A DNA stretch of 64,000 nt. It comes from Viscum album. Its lineage: Eukaryota > Streptophyta > Magnoliopsida > Santalales > Viscaceae. The stretch covers positions 1,549,026,868 through 1,549,090,867 of the forward strand of contig OY728122.1 of NCBI GenBank assembly GCA_963277665.1, in the 5' to 3' direction. The translations under genes were made by a program, and so were the position numbers. Positions 1 through 13,100 of the stretch are shown here, piece after piece. The first letter of the stretch is position 1; every line of letters starts with the position of its first letter. The notes under the pieces are model-generated. The model did no database searches. It was given only the letters and a program-made list of their open reading frames with translations, and had not been told where the DNA came from.

Positions 1-289
1 ATATTTTCTAAGCCACAATGCATATTTTCATTCAAGAATTGATCATCAGGAACTGTGGACTATCCAAACATCAGAAGAAATGATGCATATATACATCCAT
101 GCTTTTTTAGGATTGTCGGTAAAACATCTATGCTTGGTTGAGTTTTTTATAATAACAACTATTACTCCACCATCAGTATAATAACATTTAAATAACTATA
201 TATAATACATTTTATATCTCTATTGTGTTAGACATGGGTAAGATAATACCCCTTTCTCAAATTAGAATTGGTGTAGTGCATAAAATCAT
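1..289. other. AT-rich DNA, no feature recognised
   Basis: Nothing with coding or structural signal was recognised here. Because the stretch lies directly upstream of an integrase C-terminal remnant on the + strand, it is probably more of the same decayed pol gene, but I could not match motifs to it. Confidence 0.4.
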
Positions 290-700
290 TGTATCATTAT
301 AAGTCCAATGATGATCGTGGGAGGAGGGATTTTGATTTTTATATTAGATGAAATTTTTTCATAATGTTATTTCTTCATCAGGGTATTTGGAGTTTTGGTC
401 ATGGGAGTAATCTATACCATTGATTTTATTGGGAATTTTAAGGTTTTGGAGTATGTTAGTGAAGTCAGGTATCATTTGGAACTAAATCATCATGCGGATA
501 CGATATATAAAAATTTCCACCTATTTAAACTTCATATTTATCTTTCTAATTAATAAAATTTCATTGACAAGAGTGAGCTATTTTTTTAGGTGATGTGAAA
601 ATCAAGGAATGGCCTGTCGAGATCCTGGATGATCAATAGTAGTTATTACATGGGAGCTCTATTCTAGTGATTTTTTTCCTTTTAAGACAATGTGGCTTAG
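290..700 (+). pseudogene. pol: Integrase C-terminal remnant of an old gypsy element (Y)
   Basis: From 301 the + strand reads KSNDDRGRRDFDF, which fits the KSYADxRRRDLEF segment that follows the integrase core in plant Ty3/gypsy chromoviruses. From 422, in another frame, it reads DFIGNFKVLEYVSEVRYHLEL, matching the family's FIGPFEILERVGxVAYRLxLP segment, followed by a degenerate VFHVSLLRK-like stretch and a WPVEIL motif near 610-630. Several frameshifts and stops separate these pieces, so it is a dead remnant. The rest of the element would lie left of the window. Assignment to gypsy is firm; lineage is not. Confidence 0.65.
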
Positions 701-1915
701 AATAGTTTATTTAGGAATGTGAGTTTTAGATTAATTCATAATATCCAACGTTTTTTTATGTGTTATTTTTATGAGATGAATTGTATGACCTTGGATTGGA
801 TTATAAAAATTGATGAATTTTCCACTTTTTATGATAAATTTTTTATTCTCTTATTTTAGTGAGGTAAGTAAGAGGTATCTAATCAGATGTTTATATTCTG
901 ACCCCTTTTATTCCTTCACAATTTTGGTTTTTATTATATACGATAATAATCATTTTAGAGGTATATGATATAAGGGTACAGTTTTTTGGAAAACTTCTTT
1001 TGTATTTTTTCAAGCCTTGGATGTAAAAAATATGTTTTGATTATGGTCTGGAGTTAGAGTTATGATTTTGGTCATTGGGGGAGACACCCAGGGTGGAAGC
1101 CATGGTGGAAGATATTAACTAACATGTTTTTCATTTGTGCTCAAGGGAGTTTTCCATTTTAAATCATGGAATACCCAAGATGTGAAATTTCTATTTTGAG
1201 GGGCATAATGTCTAGGAGTGTTTGGTGAGATCCCAATATAACTAAGGGATATACATAACCCTCTTTCATTCCCTGTGGAATTTAATATTAAATATGGTTT
1301 TAATAATCATACGAATCCTCCTTTTATCATTCGTCAGTTACAGTATGTGGGAGTCACCATGGTGTGGAGTTGTCAGCTCGGTGAGTATAGTGTTTAGATG
1401 ATTCACATATGAGAAATGGGGATGGTAGAAACCCCCATTTCAGGAGCCATTATGGATCTATGTTGTGGTGTTTTTAGGAATTTAGGTTTTTGGGAAATGG
1501 TGAGGATGGATTATGTGACAACCCGCATTATCACGGGTTGAGAAAATGAGGAGAAATTTGATTGTTTGTTTCTGAGTCGTTTTTGGGGAGATGTTAATTT
1601 ATTATGTTATAAGATCTTAGGAAATGTTCTTAAACAATATATTGCTCCATGAATAGTGTGTTTACCCAAGGGAAGGTAATAGGTAGAATTCCATAACAAT
1701 CGTATTTTCAAAGAATATTTAATAATTAATTAGTTAATTATAAAATATTCAAACACATTAAAACAGTGATATATTTTGAATAGATAGTCAGAATAAGATT
1801 TTTTATCTATATTTGATTATAAAAAGTTGTGGAATGGGGTTTTAAATTATTGATAAACCCACTGTGGTTGTTGAAGTCAGGCTACGGACATTTTTCACCT
1901 TTTGTTCCATTTTTT
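701..1915 (+). other. Non-coding DNA, possibly an old LTR of element Y
   Basis: No protein motif was found. A purine-rich stretch near 858-876, following the integrase tail, could be an eroded polypurine tract, which would make the DNA after about 877 the 3' LTR of Y. This is inference: no partner LTR lies in the window. Element A interrupts the stretch at 1920. Confidence 0.3.
1519..1540. repeat. Perfect stem-loop in old flanking DNA
   Basis: CAACCCG and CGGGTTG form a perfect 7-bp stem around an 8-nt loop. It is GC-rich in very AT-rich surroundings. The preceding TGTGACAACCCG resembles the first bases of many plant LTRs, so it may mark an old LTR edge, but no second copy was found. Confidence 0.45.
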
Positions 1916-1920
1916 CCACC
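1916..1920. repeat. Candidate left target-site duplication of A (CCACC)
   Basis: CCACC directly precedes the inferred start of A's 5' LTR and is also found at 18164-18168 just after the 3' LTR. Both LTR edges are eroded, so the right edge is uncertain by a few bases. Confidence 0.5.
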
Positions 1921-3026
1921 TCTAACAACTTAAGACATTAAAATATATTTATATTAGAATAAATTTAAATTTTTTGATATATTGAATTAAATGCAACCCT
2001 ATTTTTGGATTTGGTTACATGCAACACTAATTTTAGCATGTGTTATATGGAACACTAAGTTTTATTTTCATTTCACACAACACCATGTTTAAATAAATCG
2101 TGAGAAATTATTAAATTACTAATATTTAATTTGATATTTATCACATATCTATTATGTTTGATGGTATGAATATTAATAACTAAATTATTCATATTAGGGT
2201 TATCTGATAATTATAAATAACTCAAGAATCATTTAAATGAAAAAATAAATGTTTTCTAAATAAAAAGTATTTTTTAAAATGGAAAATTTGTGATGCATTT
2301 GGAGTATAAATTGAAATTAAATTTTACTAATGTATAATAAAATTTTATAAAATGAAATAAAATTTTGAAATTATATTATCATAATTTTATTATGGTGAAT
2401 TTTTGGTATTTTTCTAAGAAGAGTATTTTTTTGATGAATAGTGAAAAATAAAGATTTTTTATTGAAAACTGACTTTTCCTTAAATTGTTTACATGTAAAT
2501 GATTTTATAATTGAGATTAGTGTAAAATTAGTTCAATTATATATCAATTAATAAAAATTTGATTATCTTAATAAATTTTTTATTTAATTTTTGGAAAAAA
2601 AACATTGTAATCTTTTGGATATTTTCTCTTTAAAAAACCTCATTTTTGTCGAATCTGCATGATTAATTATAAATTACATTTTTCATCTTATTATTATTGA
2701 ATTTTGAAAAAAGTAATAAATATTTGAAATTATTATAATATTTAATTTAAGATGATTTGATCTTATGTTTTTCTTAAAACGAACAGTGAAAATAGTAAAT
2801 ATAAATTACCATATTTAAGGTAAAAACTCATTTCCCAGGGGTTAATGTAAGTGTATAATAGTTATAAATGACTAAAAATCACATGAAACACCCATTGGAT
2901 AGATATATTCCAACATCATATCTTCTAGGTTCAATAATGTCCCCTTATGGATGATTTATTCATGATAAAAAAGTTGGTATGATTGAATATTGTTTTTAAA
3001 AATAAAAGTGTATCACTCTCCTCAGT

Positions 3027-3033
3027 TATAAAA
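3027..3033 (+). promoter_or_regulatory. TATA box of A 5' LTR
   Basis: TATAAAA followed by GGTCACCCC and a CT/CA-rich stretch with CACACCA matches the promoter region of F (TATAAAAGGCCCCCACCTC at 29366) and of A's other LTR (15663). It marks the likely U3/R transition about 1.1 kb into the LTR. Confidence 0.6.
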
Positions 3034-3385
3034 GGTCACCCCATCTCCACTCTCTTCACACCATAAAAAGTATTTGTTTTAGGAAATAATTGTCCACACA
3101 ACTTCCCATATTCCATACTATCATACTAAAAGATTTATTTTGGGAATAAATCCAACCTAGGATGGATTTAGTGAAAGCATAATATTGATACCTCGAGAAG
3201 GGGAACAGTTTCCAATGGGTGACTTAATTTTATTTCATTATTAAATTACAAAAATTAATATTAAAACATTATAATTTAATATCCCTAGTATATTAAATAT
3301 AATGATATATTTTTATAATAATTTCATTACCTAAAACCATATCCACTTCAATCAAATTTTATATGAAATAATCATTCATGTTTAA

Positions 3386-4020
3386 GGTGGACTACCGCCT
3401 CGCAAACCGATGTCATTCTTTCTTCCCTTACCAGATTTCACCATTAGGTATAATGGTGGATCTAAAGTATATATTTATATATATATCTATGTGATATTTA
3501 TATAATATTTATACTTATTATTTTATTTTACTATATATTTCTTTTTTACATTATTATCTATAGGATATACGGTAATATTGCTCATGTGTATGGTGGACTA
3601 CCGCCCCGCAAAGTGATGTGATTCATCTTTCAATAATACATTACATTAAATTTATAATGATAATTTTTATAATTATATGCAAAAAAACTAAATAAATGAA
3701 ATAATTATGATATTAATGACATATTTACCATTCTAAAAATATATCATATATCATTATATTTCTTACCATTTCACTCAGTAAATGTTGATAACATCATTCA
3801 TGTATGTGCGGACTACCACCTTCATGAAACGATGTGACTCTATTTTCATCACCACATAACATGGATTTTATATATAAATAAAATTAAATTAATAATATCA
3901 TATATATTATATTAATATCATTATGAAAATATAATTTATTACATAACATCATTAAATATTGATCATTGTAAAATTGGAACATTACTCTTGAGTACATATG
4001 GCCTACCATCTCTATGATCG
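3386..4020 (+). repeat. Four spaced GC-rich hairpin modules in A 5' LTR
   Basis: Related modules occur at 3386-3399 (GGTGG-ACTA-CCGCC), 3592-3605, 3806-3819 (GTGCGG-ACTA-CCAC) and 3991-4020 (more diverged), about 200 bp apart. Each is followed by a short GATGTGATTCAT-like tail. They lie downstream of the TATA box, so would be in the transcribed leader. The 3' LTR keeps the same four at about 16023, 16213, 16425 and 16605. Confidence 0.65.
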
Positions 4021-5548
4021 TAACATGCATCATTTCACAGAAAAATATTCCATGATTGGTTTAATATGTGAAATTTATATATAATTATTATATTTAATTC
4101 ATTAATATTATTATGTATTTTATGTAACTAGATAATATGAAAAAAAATCAGAACTTCTGAAACTATGAATGAATGAGAAAACATTGAGAATAACACCCGA
4201 AACAATGAAAATAATGAAATATTACTCCAAAAAAGAGGTAAAATGTTATAAGAGTATCCTATATCATAATATAAATATTATTATTTTCCACTTATAAGTT
4301 AATATTTCTTTTAAAATAATATATAATAGTTTAATGATTGTTTAATAAGAAGGAAGCCTATGGTAATGGATTTCGTCTCAATTTACATGTTATTAAGGAT
4401 TATTTGTTATTATAGACCAATTACCTTTTTATGGTGTATATACTTAACCTATTGAATTTTTATATCATGATTCATTCCTAACATGTTTTATTTTATTTTT
4501 AAATTAGAATCATTTCATCCAATAGGATTTAAATTGAAAATTACCTACGTGGTAATAGTTATTTTGAAATATGAATTTCTTCTATGATTGTTAACTTCAT
4601 CTTCAAATTTCCACATTATCATAATAGTTTTTCATTATGAATTAGTTTTTTATTAAATATAGATATTATTATATGATGGATATGATTATTTCATAAACCA
4701 TATAAATTTTTTACATATGGTTTTTACTTTTATAGTTATTTAATTTGCAGGGGAAATATTGATAAATATGTATCTAATACTGAATATAGATATTTGATGA
4801 TAATGAATATTGTTCAAAAATTAAATACTTTATTAGATATAGGAAGAATTATTTGGACATAAAATGATGGCTCTATACTAAACTTCATATAACCTCTTGA
4901 TGCATTGGCAAGTCTCATGAGACAAATTAGTTAGCCAAATTAAATGGGTTTCTACCTATAGTTTTAAAAAACCATTCAAAATGTTTAACAATATAGGTTT
5001 CATGTTCTTGAGATGTGATTTCCACTAATTAAGCACTAAATTCATTATGAATTTAGTTACTATAATTTTCCATGATATATTTTTGTGGTGTTATCTCTCG
5101 ATGCATTTAATTATCATTTATGGATAGATGGAATGTGTTTTCAATTATATAAATTTCCATATTGATTGTTCTTTATCTTATAATGATAGTAAATTTATTT
5201 AAATGGAGTATTTGTTTAGTTATTTAACATTTTTTTTCTATCATACTTATTTATTCCTAATAATTTCTACTATAACTAACCCTTACTGATATAGTTTTCT
5301 CACCCTTATTTTTTCCCCTTTCCTCGGTATAGGAAGATGAATTATTTGAATGAGCTTTCATGGATGATGAGTATTTTTTATGTACTATATTTGACATTTT
5401 TTCCATTTTAAAATGGCTATAATGTATGTATCTATTTCTCTAAAACATTTAAATTGATTTTCCCTTTAGTATTTAATTCCTTTTATCTATGTCAATGTAA
5501 TAAAGTAAGACACTGGCTCTGAGATACTAGTCTCACAGTTGTTATAGT

Positions 5549-5568
5549 TAGTATTAGATGGTGCTTAG
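5549..5568 (+). other. Primer-binding site of A (tRNA-Met type)
   Basis: TAGTATTAGATGGTGCTTAG is a mutated form of TGGTATCAGAGC, the complement of the initiator tRNA-Met 3' end used by most plant LTR elements. It starts two bases after the LTR end, the same offset as in F. Confidence 0.6.
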
Positions 5569-6239
5569 TAGAAACCTTGGGAATTAGATAAAAGAAAACA
5601 TATATTATGGAGCATAATCATAGGATATAATTTTATTATAACTATATAAGAACATCATAATGTTTTGGTAAGGAAGAAATTATGTGGGATTTCATAGAAA
5701 TGAAACCCTTTTTAGATACTACATATGGATGTGGATTTGGAACTGAGGTACCATGGGGTAATAAATCCAAAAAGGGAACAGTGGGGTAGACCCAATCGTC
5801 ACCTTGTGCATGAAAAATAATTATTTTACACCTTCTTTGATACTCTTGTGGGATATGATTTGAATAATTCAAAATTTCTTTATAAACCATTATGATGGAT
5901 TTTAAAATAAAAATGTTCCCAATGAAACAAATCTTCATGAAAAGATAACAATGAATAATTTTTTAATCTATGTTATGTGTTACACCATATTTAGAGTTGT
6001 TCATTGTGATTTATAATTTAGGATTTTATTGGAAAATAAAATATATTTCATTATTATAAATGGATAACTTATAATATATGTCAATTAATACTCATGGAGG
6101 AAGTAAATATTACCCTAATATGGTGGCAAATAGATATGGTATTGGAAGTGAGAAAATTGTGGCTATATCAGATAGCCTTATCAGGTACTGATGAACAACC
6201 TTAGCTGGGTAGTGGAACCTACTCATTAATGAGATTATC
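5569..6239 (+). other. Untranslated leader and eroded gag start of A
   Basis: This lies between the primer site and the first recognisable gag motif. No conserved coding motif was seen; an open frame on the opposite strand here is without family resemblance. Confidence 0.4.
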
Positions 6240-7130
6240 CAATGTTAGATCACATTTTCTGATAAAATACCTCATCATTTAGTGAGAATACTAATCCATT
6301 AGTAATTGAGCAATTAATTATGTCTCTAGAGAAGATATTTAATGAATTAATATAGAGTTAAAAGGATAGGGTTACACTTATAATGTATTATCTCAAAGGT
6401 GTTTCTGATCAATGGTGGTTGTTGATCCAAATTACCAAAGAGGAAGAGGAAATATAACTCATAGAATGTAATTCTTTTAGGGATACATATTTTGATAGAT
6501 ATTTCACTCACGCGAAACAGATTGAAATAACAAGAATGTTCAATAGATTAATGATAATGTATGAAGAATATTTCATGGAGTATGTGGATACCTTTACAAG
6601 GTTATCTACTTATTATACGAACTACAAATTAAACATGGTGTTAAATATTGAAAATATATTTAAATGGAATAATCCAATTCTCCAAAGTGTGTTGGTCTCA
6701 TTATCATTGATTATTATATAATGAAATTGTTTAATATGCCATAGAATATGTTGATATTATCTTAATATTAAATATTCAATGGAAATAAAAATAATAAAAC
6801 GTTAAAAAAACAATATTAAAAATAAATTCATCAAAGAAGAAGAAAACATAGCAATTTCCAACTTCTGAAAACTTTTGAAACAATCACCTTGAGAAATGCT
6901 TGAAGGGAATGATAGTTTTTTATAATTGTGGAGATAAGGTTAACCAGGATAATGAATTCAAGGAGAAAAACAAATCAATGATTTCAAATTTTTCATTTTT
7001 AAATATATGTGGATCTATGAAAATGAATGACCCAAGAGCTAAGGGAATTCAATAATGTCGAGGCCAAGGGAGATGGGTAAACTTATGAGACCACTATAAC
7101 TGAGGTGGACATACCCAATGATGTGGGGAA
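6240..7130 (+). pseudogene. gag: gag remnant of A
   Basis: Around 6303-6420 the + strand reads LEKIF followed by YYLKGVSDQWW, corresponding to the capsid segment WIKSMDKIF...YRLEGEADQWW that is intact in F. A zinc-knuckle-like FYNCGDK lies near 6917. Stops interrupt the frame throughout, and the capsid core is split between frames. In a live element this part would form the virus-like particle and bind RNA. Confidence 0.65.
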
Positions 7131-7149
7131 ATGTAATTTAATCATATCA

Positions 7150-7450
7150 TAAAATTTATCTAATATTTATTTTATTCTAGATCCTCAAACTCATTTATAT
7201 CAACCCATTTTTCCAAGAAAACTAGATATTTACCTTTTAATTTAAGAAGGGAGATTTTGGTCAAAACTCCTAGGGGTACTCTTGCTATAAAAAGGATGTG
7301 TCAGTTAGTCACCATTACGACAAAAAATTATTATTTATTTATTGAAATTATTTTCAAGCTATATTTAGGTTTGATAAAATACATGGTATGGATTGGAATT
7401 CAATATATGATGCAAAACTTTATTATAAGAAGAATAAAATTTTGATTTAT
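7150..7450 (+). pseudogene. pol: Aspartic protease remnant of A
   Basis: Near 7372-7447 one frame reads GMDWNSIYDAKLYYKKNKIL, the C-terminal part of the gypsy protease domain (F has GMDWLSIYHAMIDC). Upstream, around 7185-7215, THLYQPIF replaces the THSFIS motif after the active site. The catalytic D-S/T-G triad itself is no longer clear. Confidence 0.6.
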
Positions 7451-7589
7451 GAGTAATATATAGAATTAATTATCTATAGATTAGAGAGTTCATCATCTAA
7501 ATCATATATAGATCCACCCTCAATATCCTTATAGAATGATATTATTTGGGATGAAGATAAGATACAATATAGTTATGTATAAGGTAACA

Positions 7590-8350
7590 TTAAAATTGAG
7601 GATAAAATAATTGCACAAGAATACATTGACGTATTTTATGAGGAATTACCAGGAGGACCCCTAGAGTGTGAAGTTTATTTTTAAATTGAAAAAATCTCTG
7701 ATGAAAGACCAATATCAAATAATCGATATAGAATTTCCATTTTAAAATTAGTGGAGTTTAAGAATAAATTATAGGAGTTGGGTGATACAGTTTTTATTAA
7801 ACCAAGTACATTACCATGGGGATCCACTATTCTCTTCATTAAGACGAAAGGTTGATCCATGAGACTATGAACTTTTATAGGGAAAATAATTCCATTAAGA
7901 TAAATAAAAAGTATCCTCATCCTCATAATGATGAATTATTTTTTAGTCTACATAGATCCCAATATATTATAAATTTTTAATTTCGTTCTAGGTATCATCA
8001 AATGTGAGTAATGAAATAATAAATTAAAAATAAAACTTTTTAAATGATGTTTGTAAATTATGAGTTTATAATAATTCCATTTGAATTAGATAATGTACCC
8101 ATTATTTTTATTGACCAAATAAACATATAATTTAAGAAATATCTTGAGGGGTTATTTTGGTCTTCATTGATGATATTTTTTAGTATTCTAAATTTTATTT
8201 GGTTCAGGAGAATCACTTGTAGATTATTCTTGAGAATCTCAAAAGGAAATAGTTATATGGGAAATTTAGTAAGATTGATTTATAGCTTTAATAAGTTTAT
8301 TTTCTTGGCCATATTTTCTACAATGATAGAATCTAATTCGATCTTATGAT
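7590..8350 (+). pseudogene. pol: Reverse transcriptase remnant of A
   Basis: Successive pieces of the RT domain are seen: DVFYEELPGGPLE near 7630, KPSTLPWGSTILFIK near 7800-7850, YPHPHNDELF near 7910, and VFIDDIF near 8158-8181, which carries the two catalytic aspartates. They lie in several frames with intervening stops. A live copy would copy element RNA into DNA. Confidence 0.7.
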
Positions 8351-8569
8351 GAAAAATTGAATTCAATTAATGGACTATACTAATGACCATAATTGTGGTA
8401 TATAGTTTCATAGTTCTAGAAGGTTAAAATCGCAGATTTTCACATAATGTTTCTCAATTGGACAACATTTTAACTAAATTTATATGTAAAAGGGTTTAGT
8501 TCATTTGAAAAAAGGAATTTGAATAATTTTTTAATTAACTGAAGAGGATATGGGTAAATACTCTAATTT

Positions 8570-8960
8570 TGACTCTACCATTGAGAAATTATGGGTCTCT
8601 GATATATATTGATGCATCGAGGAATGGACTTGGTTGTGTCATAATGAAAAATGATAAATCCATTTCAAATGAATCAAGGATATTAATGGATCACAAAGAA
8701 AATTATCTAACTCATGATGATGAGTTGTAATTTTTAATATTTTAACTAATGATATGGAGGCATTATATCTACGGTGAAATATATGATATATAAATGGATC
8801 ATAAATGCCTAAAATACATCTTTTCACAAAAATAACTCAACATGAGGAAAGTATATGGATTATGATACTCAAGGATTGTGATTTCTCAATAAAATACCTC
8901 CCAGGGAAATAATATATGGCAGACAATGCATTGATTAGGAAAGATCATATAATTCTAAAC
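8570..8960 (+). pseudogene. pol: RNase H remnant of A
   Basis: YIDASRNGLGCVIM near 8600-8645 corresponds to the YSDASxxGLGCVLMQ start of the gypsy RNase H domain. WRHYIYG near 8755, NMRKVYG near 8840, IKYLPGK near 8890 and ADNALIRK near 8919 follow in family order. Stops and shifts break the frame. Confidence 0.7.
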
Positions 8961-9099
8961 CAAATGAGGATTGAGAGGGTTTCTATGTTCATGGATATAA
9001 TAAATACGGATATGGGAATTGTTAAGGAATGGGAGACATTAATAATTTTTTAAATTATTTTGACACCATATTTATTAGAAAAGATAAAAATTTCTCTAC

Positions 9100-10117
9100 C
9101 TGGTGATGATAAAATTCTAATGAAAATTGATGATGTGAATGATTGGAAATTAACATACATCATTTGTGATGATGACATTCTAAAATTTGGAAATTGATTA
9201 TGTGTTCCAACTATATTTGTGATAAAAAGGGAATATTTGGATGATTCATATAACTAAAATTTCTATATAGACCACAGTGACATAAATATTTATAGGGATT
9301 TGAGGGAACATTTATTATGTGATCATAAGAAGTGATAAATTTCTGACTATGTGTCTAGATTTTTTGTTTGTCCACAAGATAAAGCTATGAGGAAACATCC
9401 CTGAATATTAATACAACCAATTCCTATTTTTGGGTAGAAATGGGATGAAATTAATATGTAATTTATTTTAGTAATAATTCAAAATACTATAATGAATAAC
9501 GAAATATGGGTTATGATTGATTTCCTAAATAAATGTCCCCAATTACAGGATATAATATAATATGTTCCTCCTGATCACCTCACAAGGATCAAAATTAATG
9601 AATGTGTAAGACTTCCTTGTGAACCTCCTATGATTGTGTTTGATCATGATGATATTTTTACATCAAAATTCAAGAAATTTATTCCGAATGATGTTGATAC
9701 TATGATTCGTTTGAGCACAACCTACCATCCTAAAACTGATGTACATACCGAACGGACTATACATACATAGGAAAACATGTTTAGGAAATCCTCACATAAC
9801 ATTCATGGCATGTGAGATCTGTATTTACCTTTGGTAGAGTTTTTTATAAAAAAATATTCATATTCAATTATTGAAATGGTGTTTTATGAATCATTATATG
9901 TAAAGTGAAGTCATACTCCAACTTTTTGGGATGAAGTTAGTAAAAGGAAACTTATAGGCCTAGAAAATTTCAAAGATAAAACTATAAAGGTAAAATTTAT
10001 TTATGCTCAGATTAAATAATCCAAATGTAATACAAAGAGTTATGATAATAATCGGAGTAAGGATTTGGAATTCAACATGGGGGATCATATTTTTGTGAAT
10101 GTGTCTCCATAAAAGGT
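9100..10117 (+). pseudogene. pol: Integrase remnant of A, N-terminal and core part
   Basis: In order: RDLREHL near 9297 and VCPQDKAMR near 9370 (eroded zinc-binding region), WVMIDFLNKCP near 9509 (first core strand), VFDHDDIFTSKF near 9637 and TTYHPKTDVHTERTIHT near 9718 (GQSER becomes VHTER), WDEV near 9928, and DLEFNMGDHIFVNVSP near 10066. The reading stops at 10117 where solo LTR B begins, and the next integrase residues resume at about 14160. Confidence 0.75.
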
Positions 10118-13100
10118 TATAAAGGACACATCCTTAATCATTACATAATGTTGATTTAAGAAAAAAATTGACATTGTCGATCTTCTCAGGTTTAGTGTTT
10201 TAGAGAATTAGGCCATAAAAATTACCTTACATCTCAAATATTACAAGGAATACCCCTATAATCTAACCATTTTTTCACAAAAATAAATCTATTTAAATAA
10301 AATACGATTTATTTTTTGATAAAAATATTCTGGAATTATTTCTTTATCATACCCTTCTTTATACCCTATGAATTTTTTTTAAAAAACATGGGATGAGCAT
10401 AAAAAGCTCAGTAAGTGTCCTAAAATAAGAAATGAAAACATTAGTCCACGGATACATAAAAGTCAATGAAATCATACTATTCAATCATAATTGATAATCT
10501 ATTTAACAAACCTCATGAAATCGGAAGATTTATGAGTAACACATAGAAATAATAAATCGTAAAGGTAAATTGTGTCATACATAACATACATACATTGTAC
10601 CTTTCAAAGCTATATAGGGAGTTACATTTTCAATACTGGTCATAGTATATTTCCTAATTCTATTAGGGGAGACATTAACATTTACCTCCGTCACGTAACC
10701 CAATTCATTGGAGAGCTATCTCGGACTCACCCTCCCTAGGATTATCTTAGAACCAACCATATATGTAAAAAATTCCCAAGAACCATAACATAATCATAAA
10801 AAAGTTACAAGCTTAAAGTAATGACAACATTTCCACAATGTAATCACAAGATAAGATATCAGTTCAAGATATTGAAATAATCAATCTATTATAAAAAACA
10901 TTTTCAATACTATAATACAAATAAAATAGTATATGGAATTTACATTTCCTTTTAAAAACACTACGTCTTGTAGAGTACGACAAATATCGAATAATGTCTG
11001 TGGTGGCAGAAAGGTTGTTGTCATCACGTATGTTATAAATAAACATTATTCTTGCCTTTTAGTAAAACAATTCATATATAAAATATTCCCTTTTAATGAA
11101 ATTAAAATTCAAAGGGGTTTATACATGGTATAAAATCAAGTACGGTATAAATCAAAATATTCCTCAAAGAAAGTAGATAGAGACGAAGTACTATACCTTG
11201 AATCTGACTCATCATGTATGTTCCTTGTTCTTCAAAAATTATAATCATTAGATAATTTCTACAAGATTCAGAAACATTTTCATGTTTATTAGTCATTTTA
11301 TATTACTTATTACCATCATATAAATGTTAAATAAATATTTAAGTTAATATAGGTCATTTTTTATATATTTGGAACTTGAGTCCAAAATGAACTGTTTTAA
11401 TTACAAATTGTCCATGTCGTAAAAATTTCATTATCTCCATAATGGAATTCATAATTTAAATATCATATAAATTCATTATATATATGTATTTATTATAGTA
11501 CATAACATTTGGAGGTAATAAATAAAATGCAGCGTTCATGGAGACGGTATGACGTACGTATGCCTGAACACTACTTTCATTTTATTTTTATATTTAAATG
11601 AATGAAAACTAAATGATACATAAATATATTATAATTAAAATTTAATATCATATATATGTTCATTAACACCATCTTTTATATTATCCATGTATGTGATGAA
11701 TGATTCATATCACATTTAGGGGGTTGTAGTCCAAACATCCTCAAATGAAATTATCGTATTTACCCATTATGGACACCATAAATGCATGCTATAAATTAAA
11801 AATAATGAAGAATACAGAGAATAAAAATATAATATTTATCAAATATAAATAATTTGCCATCATAATGGCCACCATGATAGGCTTTAGGAGATAATTGAAT
11901 AATCATCGTTTTGTGAGGCAGTAGTCAACCGTCCATAGTAACCATTTGTTCTGAATCAATTAAATGGAGGTGTGTGGATGTTCAGTTAGAAACATTGTCA
12001 TAATATCATCCTAGAATATTTAAGATAATATTTATTATAAAATAATGGAATAAATATTTTTTATGGGATTGGATAAGGAAAATAAATGAAATAAGCTTGA
12101 GAGATGACATTAAATCAAATAACGTTACTCCTTTTGATTTAAGCTAAATTGATTCATTTAATTTCCTTATGCCCAAGGTAAGGATTCTATGAGGAAGGGA
12201 TGGATGTTGGGAGCTTATTGGATAATAGGTTGGAAACAAATGTAGCATGATAGGTGTGAGTAACAGGATAGATTTGATTCCCTTCTATAATTGGGATGAG
12301 GGGGACTTTAGGAAGGATTTGAAAAATTATTTTATTATAAAATTATTTTCAGTTTCAGATGGACCCAATGTAATTTATTTAAAAGATATTATTTGGTTTT
12401 GTAGAAAAACTCTAGACCAAAGGTTTTAGACAAGTTTAGGTCACAAATTTGAACTTATCATTTAGCTTTAACACTTAGTTAACAGATTTAACTCTTACCA
12501 TGTCTTCTTGTGTATTCATACTATATGGTTAATACAGTTACTGTTAAATGATAACCTAACCACAAAAGGTTAATTAATGTCATCTTCAAAATTTTATAAT
12601 TCATTTAGCTGAATCATAAATTTTAAAGACTATTTTATTGTTTAATAAAATAGTATTTGTTTTAAAAACTCATTTTTGACAATTCTAATACTATTCAAAT
12701 CATTACATTTTAAAAAGAAATAATTTCTTGATTATTCCTAAAAAACTTAATTAATTCAAATATAAAAGTCACAATAATTCAAAAAATTCATGTATGGCAT
12801 TAAATGGTTCAAAATAAACTTATTTAAATATTTATAATCTGATATATTTAAATAATTCGTTTATAAGGTAATCACTACAACATCATTCTGTTGTAAATAT
12901 ATTATTTATTTGATCTCTAAAAATTATATATAAAATAAAATTATGTATGAAATCATTTTAAAATTATAATTAATATTTTTATTAAATGACTCCATTATAT
13001 AACCCCATATGAAATTTTTTTTAATAAAAGATACATGTTTAAGTTATATTTTCCATTACATTAAATTAAAAGTAATTAAATGTCATTTTCACACAAAACA

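Larger units (their letters stand above)
1921..5546 (+). repeat. 5' LTR of element A
   Basis: It aligns along its length with 14587-18163: shared landmarks are TTACATGCAACAC near 2025 and 14680, TATAAAAGG at 3027 and 15663, the GGACTACCGCC modules, TTTCGTCTCAATTT near 4371 and 16981, and AATGTAATAAAGTAAGACAC near 5493 and 18111. The expected TG start reads TC here, a probable mutation. The right end is set by the primer-binding site two bases further on. Divergence between the copies is heavy, so the insertion is old. Confidence 0.8.

Noticed and set aside
5642..5938. 98-residue minus-strand open frame
   Set aside because: It lies in the leader of A on the opposite strand, has no family resemblance, and open frames of this size are expected by chance.
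10140..10230. KKKLTLSIF-like reading that could pass for the integrase C-terminus of A
   Set aside because: The same bases align with the reverse complement of the F LTR end (CAGGTTTAGxGTTTTAGAGAATTAG), and the genuine continuation of the integrase is at about 14174.
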